From assembly GCF_900089075.1 (NCBI RefSeq), contig NZ_LT593747.1, positions 62,001 through 126,000 on the forward strand: a DNA stretch of 64,000 nucleotides. Direction: 5' to 3'. This DNA comes from Vaginella massiliensis. GTDB taxonomy: Bacteria; Bacteroidota; Bacteroidia; Flavobacteriales; Weeksellaceae. The first letter of the stretch is position 1. The number at the start of each line of letters is the position of its first letter. The notes beneath the pieces are model-generated. The model made no database searches. It saw nothing but the letters and a program-made list of their open reading frames with translations, and was not told the DNA's origin. A program made the translations under genes and the position numbers. Positions 27,840 through 37,860 of this stretch are shown here, piece by piece.

Positions 27840-30800
27840 ATGAAAAATCGAAAAAATCAACTATCTGTTTTCAAAACGCGTAGCATTCCTTTATTGACCA
27901 CTTTTCTGATTTCATCCTGTGCCACTTATTCCGTACAAAAAGGAAAAGATGCGACAACAATCGTCCAACCACAAAATCGAGGCTTAATTCAATCGTTTTA
28001 TCTGTTTGGCGATACCGAAAAATTAGAATCAAATGCAGAGCGAGTGGCAAGCGTTGAGAAAATTCTTGCGCAACATCCTGCGCAAGCATCAGTAATTTGG
28101 TTGGGAAACAATGCGGATGTTTCGTTACTAAGCAAGCTAAAAAAAACGTCTGAAATTCCATTTTACATCACCAATGGTGATAAGGAATGGCAAGAAGGAT
28201 TAGAAAATTTACAACAAATTACCCAGCAATATCAGCAGACAAAGCTTCATGTTTTATCGTCGAATTATTGCGGAATAGAGCCTATTGAGCTCAACGAAAA
28301 CTTGGTTTTATTGTCGATCGATAGCCAATGGTTTTTAGAGGGTTGGGAAAAGAATCCGAATGCCAATGCCGATTGCCCAATACAGACTCGAGAATTGTTT
28401 TTCAAAGAGTTCGAAAACCAGTTGAATGTCTATGAAAACCGAACCGTTTTGTTGGTTATGCATCATCCGATTTTATCTAATGGTAAATTTGGTGGGCAAT
28501 TCTCGCTCAAAGATCAACTCTTTCCTTTCGAACCGCCGGTGCCGTTGCCTGTAATTGGTTCTGCATTAAATTTGGTGCGAGCAACTTCGGGCATCAGCAA
28601 CCAAGATTTAAACAATCATTTTTACCGAGATTTGCGTCAGCGTTTTTCAACTTTGCTTGCCAATAGAGAGAATGTTGTGGTGGTTTCGTCTCACGAGAAT
28701 AGCTTACAATATGTACAGCAAAATGGCGTGAAATAAATCATAAGCGGATCCCTCAACAAGCATAAAGAAGCAAAGGCGAGTGGGCGACACGTTTTTTCTT
28801 TTGGTGGGAATGGTTTTGCGAAGTTGAACGTTTTTGCAGACGGAAGTTCTGATGTCGAGTTTTATCGTATCGATGATTTAGACACGCCCATACATCGCCA
28901 ACAAATCACACCTAAACGAAAAGAATATTTAGCCAAAGTTTACGATCAGTCCATTCCGAAAGCGCATTCATCCTCAATTTACGAAAAAGATAAAACCGAG
29001 AAATCGAAAACTTACCGGAGTTTTTTTGGTGAGCATTATCGGGCAATTTATGGTGAAAATGTGAAGGCGAATACGCTCGATTTAGAAAAACACCAACTTT
29101 CTACAATTAGCGAAAAAGAAGATTTACAATTCAACAGTTTGAAATTGAAGAACCTTGCTGGAGAAGAATTTTCGATGATTCCGGTAAAAAAGAATCCCAC
29201 GCAATTGATTCAGAAATTGGCGTATAAGAACGATTATGTTGCTCAGGAGTTCGAGAACACGTTTACGCAAAAATTTTTGCAAGATTTTCAAACCACGCAA
29301 CATCCATTTTATCCCTTGTCAATTTCAGAATTTACAAAGGACAAAAAAATCAATCAGCTCGCCTCCAACTTGTTCTACATTCCAAAACAAGAGGCGCTCA
29401 AAGAATACAACGACGACTTTGGAGACGAGCTCTACCTCGTGCAACAATTGCCCAAATCATCAGACCGCAACCATTCTTACCTCACCACAGAAGAAATGCT
29501 GGCAGCGATTGTACAATCGAAACACCATCGGGTCGATCGAGCGCAATATATACGCCTGCGGTTGCTCGATATGTTGGTTGGCGATTGGAATAGGAACGAA
29601 TCGCAATGGTTGTGGCAAGTAAAAGTTGAAGGGCAGGATACCATTTATACGCCATACAGTGCTACTCGCGAATTTGCCTTTCCGAAGTACGATGGAGCAT
29701 TTTTTTGGTTTTTGATGAAATTGATTCCTTTCCGGCACATGGAAAGTTATAGCGAATCAATCAGTAATATAAAATGGTTCAATAAAATAGCCTATCCATT
29801 AGACTTGGCGATTTTAGAAAATTCGACCGAAGAAGAATGGACAACTCAGGCTGAATATTTACAGCAAGAGTTCAATCGGACTGATTTCGAAAAAGCTTTT
29901 GATATTCTTCCCAATCAAAACAAATCGGATGATGCCACGATTATCGACAATCTGATGAAGCGCAAAGCCGAATTGGTAACCTACGCAAAAAATTATCACC
30001 AAGTACTCGATGAGTTGGTAATCTTGAAAGGAAGCAATCTTGCCGAACGATTTACGATCGATCGCTATTCGAATGGGAAAACCAAAATTGTGATAGCCGA
30101 TCGTGCGACCAATGAAATGCTTTACGAGGGAGATTTTGATCACAAAAAAACAAAAGAAATTCGCCTGTACGGATTGAATGGTGATGATGAATTTATAGAA
30201 CAAGGCGAAGCGAAAAATCGTATTCTTGTGCGTGTAATTGGTGGATTGGGACAAGATGGATATCAGATTTCGAATTACCATAAATTGAAGTTGTACGAAA
30301 ATTTAGACAACAAAGGGATAGGCGATCAATACAAATATGATGATTATGAGCTCAATACCTACGATTATAAAAATCCGAAATACAATACCCTTGCAACCTT
30401 GCCAAATGTAGGTTATAACCCAGACGATGGAGTAAAATTGGGAATCATCACCAATTATACCATAAACGGATTCGATCGTAAACCATTCTCTCGTCGTCAT
30501 CAATTACAGTTCAATTATTTCTTTGCTACAGACGCGATAGAAGCCAAATACAAAGGCACCTTCGTAAAACTGATTGGGAAATGGAATGTTGATCTCAATG
30601 CAGCCTATACCAGTCCTACATTCAGCCGTAATTATTTTGGGATGGGTAATGAAACGCAAAACCATCAAAAAGATTTGGGAATGGATTTCAACAGGGTGCG
30701 ATTGCAACAAATTTCATTTGGACCGTCTTTTTATCGAATTTTCAAGAATGAAGGACGATTAGATTTGTTTGCCAATTACAATCATCATCAAATCGAGCAT

Positions 30801-31424
30801 AATTTAGATCGTATTGTAGCCTCAGATCCATCGGTTAATCCTGCTGTTTTCGATGGTCAGCAATTTGGCGAACTCGGAGCGAGTTATTTGTTCAGAAATT
30901 ACGACAATCAATCGTTGCCGACCCTGGGCATGACTGTCTATTTGTTGGCAAAATGGGTCAATAATTTAGAAGATTTTGATCGCAATCATCAATACACCGA
31001 AGCCAACATAGGTTTTACTCATAAGTTAACCCACAACGGGCGACTTACGATTGCTTCCATGGTAAAAGGTAAAGCGCTATTTGGCGACGATTATGAGTTT
31101 TTTCAGGCAACGTACTTGGGTGGCGATCAGGATATGAGAGGATACCGATTGGGAAGATTTTCTGGTGAGAAAGCCTTTTTGCACACCACCGATTTGCGTC
31201 TCAACTTGGTTCGACTCAGAACTTTTGTGCCTTTGCGTCTTGGCGTTTTTGCAGGATATGATTATGGAAGAATCTGGATGAAAAACGAAAACTCAGAGCA
31301 ATGGCATCACTCGATGGGAGGCGGAATTTGGATAAACGGAGCCAAAACCATTACCGGAACGCTTTCTTATTTCAAAGGAGAAGAGCCAGGACGTGTGGTT
31401 TTCGGACTGAATTTTGGGTTTTAA
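27840..31424 (+). pseudogene. Phosphoesterase-like/outer-membrane barrel gene split by TAA
   Basis: One frame runs from ATG 27840 to 31424 (about 1194 codons), interrupted only by TAA 28734-28736 within NGVK*IISGS, where relatives have Gln. Part 1: lipoprotein signal (LLTTFLISSC), then a calcineurin-like domain whose metal motifs are eroded: GNNADV for GDNxY, TNGDKEW for PGNHDW, SSHENS for SGHEH; only MHHP remains. Part 2: linker, then a BamA/ShlB-type surface-antigen barrel (PTLGMTVYLLAKW, QDMRGYRLGRFSGEKA, FGLNFGF). A restart at TTG 28824 would lack an export signal. It could be a recent null mutation, readthrough or a sequence error. Confidence 0.8.
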
Positions 31425-31443
31425 GTTTGCTCATCAATAATCG

Positions 31444-31477
31444 AAAAAGGCTGACACTCATTCCGTCAGCCTTTTTT
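31444..31477. terminator. Bidirectional terminator, barrel gene/tex
   Basis: Stem 31444-31455 with 31465-31476, about 12 bp, A-run before and T-run after. It lies between convergent stops. Confidence 0.85.
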
Positions 31478-31478
31478 A

Positions 31479-33608
31479 TTAATCAATCAAACTGAGTTGA
31501 AACTTTCTGTTTGCCAAATCTATTCCGATCACCGTCGCCATTACTTCTTGGTTGAGGTGAACTTTGGTGCTGATGTCGGTGATGAATTCTTCTGCAATTT
31601 TAGAAACATGAATCAACCCATTTTCTTTGATGCCAATATTCACGAAACAACCAAAATTGGTAATATTCTGAATAATTCCAGGAATTTTAGCGCCGATTTT
31701 CAGGTCTTCTAATTTGGTTATCGTCGGATCAAAAGAAAAAACTTTAGACGCTTTGCGCGGATCCAATCCGGGTTTCTCGAGTTCTTTAATCAAATCGTTC
31801 AAATACAATTCGCCAATCTCATCGGTTTTATACTTTTCCAACTTTATTTTTTGCAGGTTTTCTACATTTCCAATGAGATCTTCCGGTTTTAACCCCAAGT
31901 CTTTCGCCATTTTCTGAACAATTGCATAACTTTCTGGATGCACCGCCGAATTGTCTAAAATTTCTTCGCCATCTATAATCCGTAAAAAAGCCGATGATTG
32001 CTCGAATGCTTTCTGACCAAATCGAGGAACTTTTAATAAGGCTTTCCGATTTCTGAAAGGACCATTCGCCGTTCGGTATTCGATGATGTTTTGAGCCAAT
32101 TTTTCTCCGATTCCGGCAGTATATCGAAGCAAATAAGGGCTTGCCGTGTTCAAATTTACCCCAACTTTGTTTACACAAAACTCTACCACATGATCCAATT
32201 TGTTTTTGAGTAAGGTCTGATTGACATCGTGTTGATATTGCCCTACGCCAATAGATTTTGGATCTATTTTGACCAGTTCTGCTAGCGGATCTGCCAATCG
32301 TCTGCCAATAGAAACAGCGCCGCGTACCGTGAAATCTTTGTCTGGGAACTCTTCTCGTGCAATACTCGAGGCAGAATAAACCGATGCTCCAGATTCGTTC
32401 ACCACAAAAACATGCACGGGTTTATCGAATCGCATTTGTTGGATGAACTGTTCGGTTTCTCGCGATGCTGTGCCGTTGCCAATTGCAATAGCCTCGATTT
32501 GATAGGCGTTGATGAGCGATCTTATTTTTTTGGATGCATTTGCTTTTTCGTTTCGAGGTTGGTGCGGATAAATGTTTTCGTTGTGCAACAATTGTCCGTT
32601 TTCGTCGAGGCAAACCACTTTACAACCCGATCGAAATCCAGGGTCGATCGCCAAAATTCTTTTTTCGCCCAAGGGTCTAGCCAGTAACAATTGTTCCAAA
32701 TTTTTTGCAAAAACTTCGATCGACTGTTGGTCTGCTTTTTCTTTGGCTTGTTGCAAAATTTCTTGCGAAATAGAAGGTTCTAAATATTTTTTATAAGCTT
32801 CGGAGATACATTTTTGTAAAAAATCTACAAGCGTTGGCTCCGTGGTTTTTACGATTCGTTGCGCTATGATTTTCAAAGCTTCCTCTTTGTCAACCTTCAA
32901 TTTGGTTTTCAAAATACCTTCGGATTCTCCTCTCAAAATTGCCAATAACCGATGAGCCGGAATTCTTTTTATTGCTTCAGCAAAATCAAAATAATTTTTA
33001 AACTTGGCTGCGTTTTCGTCTTCGCTTTTAGATTTTACCAATTTGCTTTCCAACATTCCCTGATGAAAAAAGAGTTTTCGCAATTGATTTCGTACGCCTT
33101 CATTTTCAGAAATCCATTCGCAAATGATGTGTTGAGTTCCTGTCAAAACCTCCTTACTGCTAGCCAATTTTTCATGGCAGTAATTTTTGGCAAGTTGTTC
33201 CAAATCGTGGATGTTTTGCTGTTTCATGATGATTTTCGCAAGCGGTTCCAAACCCAATTCTCGGGCTGTGGCAGCCAAGGTTTTCTTTTTACGCTTGTAG
33301 GGTAAATAGAGGTCTTCGAGTTTTTGCAAATCAAAGGTTTGCTCTATTGTGTCTTTCAGCTCGCTGCTCAAGGCGTTTTGCTGTTCGATGCTTTCCAGGA
33401 TACTTTTTTTTCGAGCCAGTATTTTCTCATAAGCTTCTTGTTGTTTTTTTATTTCGAACAATTGTATTTCGTCTAGATTGGCGGTGCTGTCTTTACGGTA
33501 ACGGGCGATAAAAGGGATTGTAGCGCCGTCTTGAAACAGTTCGAGGGCTTTTTCGATCGAATGTTCGGGAACGTTTAAGCATTGTTGAATATAAGCGACA
33601 ATGGTCAT
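31479..33608 (-). CDS. tex: Tex-family RNA-binding transcription accessory protein
   Basis: 709 aa. Tex N-terminal domain (ATIPFIARYRKDSTANLDE), the RNase H-like YqgF domain (ILAIDPGFRSGCKVVCLDENG, AIAIGNGTASRETEQF), helix-hairpin-helix units (LNTASPYLLRYTAGIGEKLA) and a C-terminal S1 domain (GAKIPGIIQNITNFGCFVNIG...GLIHVSKIAEEFI). It binds RNA and nucleic-acid/transcription complexes. Full length and intact; single gene. Confidence 0.95.
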   Translation of the reverse strand: MTIVAYIQQCLNVPEHSIEKALELFQDGATIPFIARYRKDSTANLDEIQLFEIKKQQEAYEKILARKKSILESIEQQNALSSELKDTIEQTFDLQKLEDLYLPYKRKKKTLAATARELGLEPLAKIIMKQQNIHDLEQLAKNYCHEKLASSKEVLTGTQHIICEWISENEGVRNQLRKLFFHQGMLESKLVKSKSEDENAAKFKNYFDFAEAIKRIPAHRLLAILRGESEGILKTKLKVDKEEALKIIAQRIVKTTEPTLVDFLQKCISEAYKKYLEPSISQEILQQAKEKADQQSIEVFAKNLEQLLLARPLGEKRILAIDPGFRSGCKVVCLDENGQLLHNENIYPHQPRNEKANASKKIRSLINAYQIEAIAIGNGTASRETEQFIQQMRFDKPVHVFVVNESGASVYSASSIAREEFPDKDFTVRGAVSIGRRLADPLAELVKIDPKSIGVGQYQHDVNQTLLKNKLDHVVEFCVNKVGVNLNTASPYLLRYTAGIGEKLAQNIIEYRTANGPFRNRKALLKVPRFGQKAFEQSSAFLRIIDGEEILDNSAVHPESYAIVQKMAKDLGLKPEDLIGNVENLQKIKLEKYKTDEIGELYLNDLIKELEKPGLDPRKASKVFSFDPTITKLEDLKIGAKIPGIIQNITNFGCFVNIGIKENGLIHVSKIAEEFITDISTKVHLNQEVMATVIGIDLANRKFQLSLID

Positions 33609-33809
33609 ACTGTTTTTATTTTATTTATAATTATAGATTGATTATAGTGTAGAATGTTCAAATTTATAAAATGGTTGTTGTGTATTGTTTTGAAATTTTA
33701 AAAAATAATTAAAAATATTTTAAATTATAAAAATTAATTGTATATTAGCACTAGGTAGTAGAGAGTTAGATTGGTTTTTTAATGTTAAAGTTTAAAAAGT
33801 AAATCTATC

Positions 33810-33841
33810 TGGGCCTTAGCAAAGCTAAGGCCCATTTTTTT
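33810..33841 (+). terminator. Orphan terminator between divergent tex and thioesterase genes
   Basis: GGGCCTTAG (33811-33819) pairs perfectly with 33825-33833, loop CAAAG, followed by T7. It is directional on the plus strand: there is no T-run on the minus side. No annotated gene precedes it on the plus strand, since tex reads away. So a short plus-strand transcript from within about 33610-33800 probably ends here; I see no certain promoter for it. Confidence 0.75.
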
Positions 33842-33848
33842 ATCTTTG
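33841..33848 (+). promoter_or_regulatory. -7 element of the thioesterase gene
   Basis: TATCTTTG is the exact consensus. It overlaps the last T of the preceding terminator and lies 21 bp before ATG 33870, so translation starts at 33870, not at the in-frame TTG 33846. Confidence 0.7.
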
Positions 33849-33869
33849 TTTAGCAAAATTAATGTAAAC

Positions 33870-34301
33870 ATGGGTAGAATAAAAGTTGATCTGGCAAAGA
33901 ATCCTATTTTTCAGACCGAAATTCCGGTTCGTATTACCGATCTCAACTATGGAAATCATTTAGCAAACGATCGTTTATTGGGTATTTTACACGAAGCGAG
34001 AATTCAATTTCTTGAGTCACTAGGTTATAGTGAAATGGATTTGGCTGGGGTAGGTGTGATTATGGCAGACGTGGCAATCGAGTACAAAGCTCAGGCATTC
34101 TATGGTGATCAATTGTGTATAAAAATCGGGGTGATGGACGTTTCGAGGGTTAGTTTCGATTTGACTTACGAAGTGAGTAAATCTCAAGAAACTGTTTTGG
34201 TTGCCAAAGCAAAGAGCGGAATTGTCACTTTTGACTATCATAATAATAAAGTGGTCGAAGTCCCAACAGCTTTTTTAGAAAGGCTTAGCGAAATTTCGTA
34301 G
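33870..34301 (+). CDS. Acyl-CoA thioesterase (4HBT/YbgC-like)
   Basis: 143 aa from ATG 33870. The hotdog motif is TDLNYGNHLANDRLLGILHEARIQFL (Asn/Gly/His plus long central helix), then GVIMADVAIEYKAQAFYGDQLCI. It hydrolyses acyl-CoA or related thioesters; substrate unknown. The start was set by the -7 element at 33841. The RsmB-like gene follows immediately but has its own -7 element. Confidence 0.85.
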   Translation: MGRIKVDLAKNPIFQTEIPVRITDLNYGNHLANDRLLGILHEARIQFLESLGYSEMDLAGVGVIMADVAIEYKAQAFYGDQLCIKIGVMDVSRVSFDLTYEVSKSQETVLVAKAKSGIVTFDYHNNKVVEVPTAFLERLSEIS

Positions 34302-34308
34302 ATGTTTT

Positions 34309-34316
34309 TACCTTTG
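34309..34316 (+). promoter_or_regulatory. -7 element of the RsmB-like gene
   Basis: TACCTTTG, ending 6 bp before ATG 34323. It argues against the earlier ATG at 34302 and suggests a very short or absent leader. Confidence 0.55.
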
Positions 34317-34322
34317 CAGCGT

Positions 34323-35534
34323 ATGAAAATTTTACCATTTAGAAATCTTTTTGTCGGAATTGTCGACACTTTAAATCAAATCTTTTTCGAAGGCAAATAT
34401 GCAGACCGAGAGGTAGAAAAAACCTTGAAATCGAATAGATCTTGGGGAGCAAGAGATCGCGCATTCATAGCCGAAACCGTTTACGATCTAGTGCGTTGGA
34501 AGCGTTTGGTAGAAGGAGCCATGAGCAGACCTTTGTCGCCCGATACCCTTTGGGAATTTGTAGGAACTTGGTTCGCCATGAATCTTGCCGAAGAGCAGCA
34601 CCTTCCGCAATGGGAAGAATTTCGCCAAATCTATCCTAAAGAAATTTTGAAGCGTTTACACAATTCGTCAAGCAATCCGGCTGTGGCACAATCGTTTCCA
34701 GATTGGCTCTATGCTTTGGGTGAGAAAGAATTGGGGCAACAATGGTTGCAAGAAGTAGAAGCGCTCAACCAACAAGCGCCAACCATCATACGCGTGAATA
34801 CGTTGAAAATCGATCGAAAGTCTTTGCAAAAATTATTGAAAGAACGCAGAATTAAAACCAAAATTTTATCCAAATTTCCTTACGCCTTAGCACTGGAAGA
34901 AAAAACCAATATTTTCCGTACCGATGAATTCCAGAACGGATTGTTCGAAGTGCAAGACGTTGGTTCGCAATTGATTGCTCCTTTTTTGCGCGTAGAGCCT
35001 GGTATGCGAGTGGTAGATGCCTGTGCCGGAGCAGGAGGTAAAACCTTGCATTTGGCTGCACTTATGCAAAACAAAGGACAGATTATTGCGATGGATTTGT
35101 ACGAATGGAAGTTGAAAGAACTCAAAAAAAGAGCCCGACGAAATGATGTACAAAATGTGCAAACCAAAGTCATCGAGTCTAAAACTATAAAACGTCTAGA
35201 TAGCACGGTCGATCGTCTGTTGATCGATGCACCTTGTAGTGGTTTGGGCGTATTAAAGCGAAATCCAGATACCAAATGGAAGTTGCAACCCGAATTTTTG
35301 GATAATATTCGTGCCGAACAAGCCAAAATTCTCAACGACTATTCTCGAATGCTGAAAAAAGGCGGTCTGATGGTTTATGCAACTTGTTCTATTCTGCCTT
35401 CGGAAAATCAGGAACAAGTCGAAAAATTTTTGGCAAATCATCCCAATTTTACACTTATTCAAGAAAAACAATATTTTCCGTCGCAATATGGGTATGATGG
35501 ATTTTATATGGCGCTGATGGAAAGAGTAGAATAA
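34323..35534 (+). CDS. RsmB/NOP-family RNA (cytosine-5) methyltransferase
   Basis: 403 aa from ATG 34323 (ATG 34302 would add 7 residues but overlaps the promoter element). An N-terminal NusB-like helical part (GARDRAFIAETVYDLVRWK) is followed by the methyltransferase domain: VDACAGAGGKTLHLAALM (SAM), DAPCSGLGVLKRNPDTKW and YATCSILPSENQEQV with the two catalytic cysteines. It modifies rRNA or tRNA m5C; the exact site is not deducible. Confidence 0.92.
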   Translation: MKILPFRNLFVGIVDTLNQIFFEGKYADREVEKTLKSNRSWGARDRAFIAETVYDLVRWKRLVEGAMSRPLSPDTLWEFVGTWFAMNLAEEQHLPQWEEFRQIYPKEILKRLHNSSSNPAVAQSFPDWLYALGEKELGQQWLQEVEALNQQAPTIIRVNTLKIDRKSLQKLLKERRIKTKILSKFPYALALEEKTNIFRTDEFQNGLFEVQDVGSQLIAPFLRVEPGMRVVDACAGAGGKTLHLAALMQNKGQIIAMDLYEWKLKELKKRARRNDVQNVQTKVIESKTIKRLDSTVDRLLIDAPCSGLGVLKRNPDTKWKLQPEFLDNIRAEQAKILNDYSRMLKKGGLMVYATCSILPSENQEQVEKFLANHPNFTLIQEKQYFPSQYGYDGFYMALMERVE

Positions 35535-35557
35535 AAAATGATGAAACCCTTTCAGGT

Positions 35558-36475
35558 TTATTTCAGTTTGATTTTCATTAGATTCTGAGGCAAAATTGTA
35601 TGCTCGAAAACCGTTTTAGCTTCGTCCAACAAAACCCTGTAGTCTGAATAGCGATTCGAGAAATGACCCAAAATGAGTTGTTTTGCATTGGCTTCTTTTG
35701 CAATTTGTGCAGCTTCTAAGGAGGTCGAATGCCCAGTGAAATCGGCGAGTTCTTTCAGTTCGTGTAGAAAGGTACTTTCGTGGTACAACAAATCTACATT
35801 TTTTATAATGGGAATAATGTCGGGTTTGTACCGGGTGTCTGAGCAATAGGCATAGCTGAAGCTTCGAGCTCCGTCAAATGTGAGATATTCGTTTGGAATC
35901 ACTTTGCCAGAAGACAAGACAAAATCCTTCCCTTTCTTTAGATTATGGTAATCACAAATTTCAATTTCAGGAAATTCGTTGATAGCATCGGTATTCAAGC
36001 GTCTCAATTTTTCTTTTTCTACAAACAAATAGCCGTTGGTGTAAATGCGATGATCGAGCGGTATGGTGCTCACTCTTACTTTGTCGTCTTCGAAAATAAT
36101 CTGGGATTGATTACCTTCTAGTTCGTTAAAAATAATGGGGTAACCATGATAAGCTCCAGACAGTCGCAGTTGAACTTCTATGAATTCTTTTATTCCTTTC
36201 GGACCATGTATCGTAACGGGTGTTTTTCTACCCAAAAGTTGCAAAGAAGATAAAAATCCTATCAAACCAAAAACATGATCACCATGCAGATGCGATATGA
36301 AAATGGTGTTGATTTTATTGAATTTTGCTTTTGCTCTTCGCAATTGCACCTGTGTGCCCTCGCCGCAATCGATCAAGAAATAGCGTTCTTCGATATTGAG
36401 CAATTGGGCGCTCGGATGCGAGTTTGCCGTAGGTAAAGCAGAATTGAAACCTAATATGGTGAGTTCTAATGCCAA
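35558..36475 (-). CDS. rnz: Ribonuclease Z
   Basis: 305 aa. Metallo-beta-lactamase motif FISHLHGDHVFGL, substrate-side GEGTQVQLRRAKAKFNKI at the N-terminus, then YCSDTRY, LYHESTFLHE, TGHSTSLEAAQIAKEA and LGHFSNRYSD. It cuts tRNA precursors at the 3' end, and the encoded tRNAs in this window lack CCA, so they need this processing. Last gene of the rlmH-CPBP-rdgB-rnz operon, 6 bp after rdgB. Confidence 0.95.
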   Translation of the reverse strand: MALELTILGFNSALPTANSHPSAQLLNIEERYFLIDCGEGTQVQLRRAKAKFNKINTIFISHLHGDHVFGLIGFLSSLQLLGRKTPVTIHGPKGIKEFIEVQLRLSGAYHGYPIIFNELEGNQSQIIFEDDKVRVSTIPLDHRIYTNGYLFVEKEKLRRLNTDAINEFPEIEICDYHNLKKGKDFVLSSGKVIPNEYLTFDGARSFSYAYCSDTRYKPDIIPIIKNVDLLYHESTFLHELKELADFTGHSTSLEAAQIAKEANAKQLILGHFSNRYSDYRVLLDEAKTVFEHTILPQNLMKIKLK

Positions 36476-36481
36476 AATGAG

Positions 36482-37048
36482 TTAACTTAAAAATTCGATC
36501 AATTGTTGCGTTGCCAAATAGCGATGACTAATGTTGTTTTTTTCGTCTGCCGACATTTCGGCAAAGGTTTTATCGTAGCCTTCTGGTACAAAAATCGGGT
36601 CGTAGCCAAATCCGTCGGTTCCTCTAATTTCTTTGGTAATATTACCCCAAACTTTCCCTTCGAAAAAGTGAGCTTTGCCATCAAATATCAGACAAATCAC
36701 TGTTATAAAATAAGCTTTTCTATGCTCTTCGTTTTCGAGTTTCTTCAGAACCTTGGCAATGTTGTCGAGACTGTTTCCTGTGCCAGCGTAGCGAGCCGAG
36801 AAAATTCCGGGTTCGCCGTTTAGCGCTTCTATGACCAAGCCAGAGTCGTCTGCAAAAACATTTCGGTTGATTTTTTCTGAAATCGATTTTGCTTTAATAT
36901 AGGCATTTTCATCAAATGTTTTACCCGATTCCTCAATATCTTCATGGAAATCAATATCGGTCAGCGATTGGATGAGTACTCGACCTTTTAGCATTTGTTG
37001 TAATTCATCCACCTTGTGTTGATTATGCGTTGCAAAAATTAATTCCAT
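36482..37048 (-). CDS. rdgB: XTP/dITP diphosphatase (RdgB/HAM1)
   Basis: 188 aa from ATG 37048, giving MELIFATHNQHKVDELQQML; the longer 37108 start lies inside the previous gene. Motifs: FATHNQHK (NTP binding), FADDSGLVIEALNGEPGIFSARYAG (catalytic Asp) and GFGYDPIFVPEG. It removes ITP/XTP from the nucleotide pool. It overlaps the CPBP gene by 10 bases, indicating translational coupling. Confidence 0.95.
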   Translation of the reverse strand: MELIFATHNQHKVDELQQMLKGRVLIQSLTDIDFHEDIEESGKTFDENAYIKAKSISEKINRNVFADDSGLVIEALNGEPGIFSARYAGTGNSLDNIAKVLKKLENEEHRKAYFITVICLIFDGKAHFFEGKVWGNITKEIRGTDGFGYDPIFVPEGYDKTFAEMSADEKNNISHRYLATQQLIEFLS

Positions 37049-37860
37049 TGTCGATTTGGTGTTTTTTTGTATAAATAATATCCGGCTGCCAAGCTCAAGA
37101 CCAAACAAGCCATGATGAGACTAGTAGCAGAAGGATCGAAAATATTCTCTTCGATAGTTTGATATTTTAGCATCAGAACAAAAGAAATCGTATTGTTGAT
37201 GGCGTGTAAAAGAATGCACAAGAGGAGCGATTGCGTTCTGTAATAGACGTAGCCAAACACAGCGCCCAAAATTCCGGCTCCGATAAATTGCCATGGATTG
37301 AGGTGAGCTGCACCAAAGATGAGTCCGCTAAGCACGATTGCAACCCAAGGATTGCTCCCGTTTTTCAACATGCCACGCAAGATAAAACCTCTGAAAATAA
37401 TCTCTTCGAAGATGGGAGCTAAAATGCAAACGGTGAGAAATGCAGCGATTTTATAATCCATCATCATCCCGAAACTTTCGGTAAATTGTTGATACAAATC
37501 TTTCAGAAACGGGATGTCTGTCGGAATTTTACTGGTTGTAAATTCTGCAAATGGCAAGGCTAAAATATAGATGAGAAAACCTAACAAATAATTGCGAATG
37601 CTGGTCGGATGAAAAATCCAAGACTTAATTTCTTCTGTGCTAACTTTGAACCAAGCTTTCAACAATAAAATGCACGCCACTGTGCTGGCAAAAAAAGCCA
37701 AAGGAAGTAAAACATGATACAATGGCGCATAGAAAAAGCCTGGTAAAGCGACCAATCCTTGTACCAATTGTATGGTGAATGTAATTGCAAACCCTACCAA
37801 AATAGCATAGATGGGGGTGAATTGCAGCGAAGTTTTGTCGGATAGTTTCAAATTATTCAT
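37039..37860 (-). CDS. CPBP-family intramembrane metalloprotease (CAAX-like)
   Basis: 273 aa with about seven membrane helices. Abi/CPBP motifs are intact: APIFEEIIFRGFILRG (EExxxR), FGAAHLNPWQF (FxxxH) and LLHAINNTISF (HxxxN). These are intramembrane proteases like Rce1; substrates unknown here. It overlaps both rlmH upstream (8 bases) and rdgB downstream (10 bases). Confidence 0.9.
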   Translation of the reverse strand: MNNLKLSDKTSLQFTPIYAILVGFAITFTIQLVQGLVALPGFFYAPLYHVLLPLAFFASTVACILLLKAWFKVSTEEIKSWIFHPTSIRNYLLGFLIYILALPFAEFTTSKIPTDIPFLKDLYQQFTESFGMMMDYKIAAFLTVCILAPIFEEIIFRGFILRGMLKNGSNPWVAIVLSGLIFGAAHLNPWQFIGAGILGAVFGYVYYRTQSLLLCILLHAINNTISFVLMLKYQTIEENIFDPSATSLIMACLVLSLAAGYYLYKKTPNRQWN

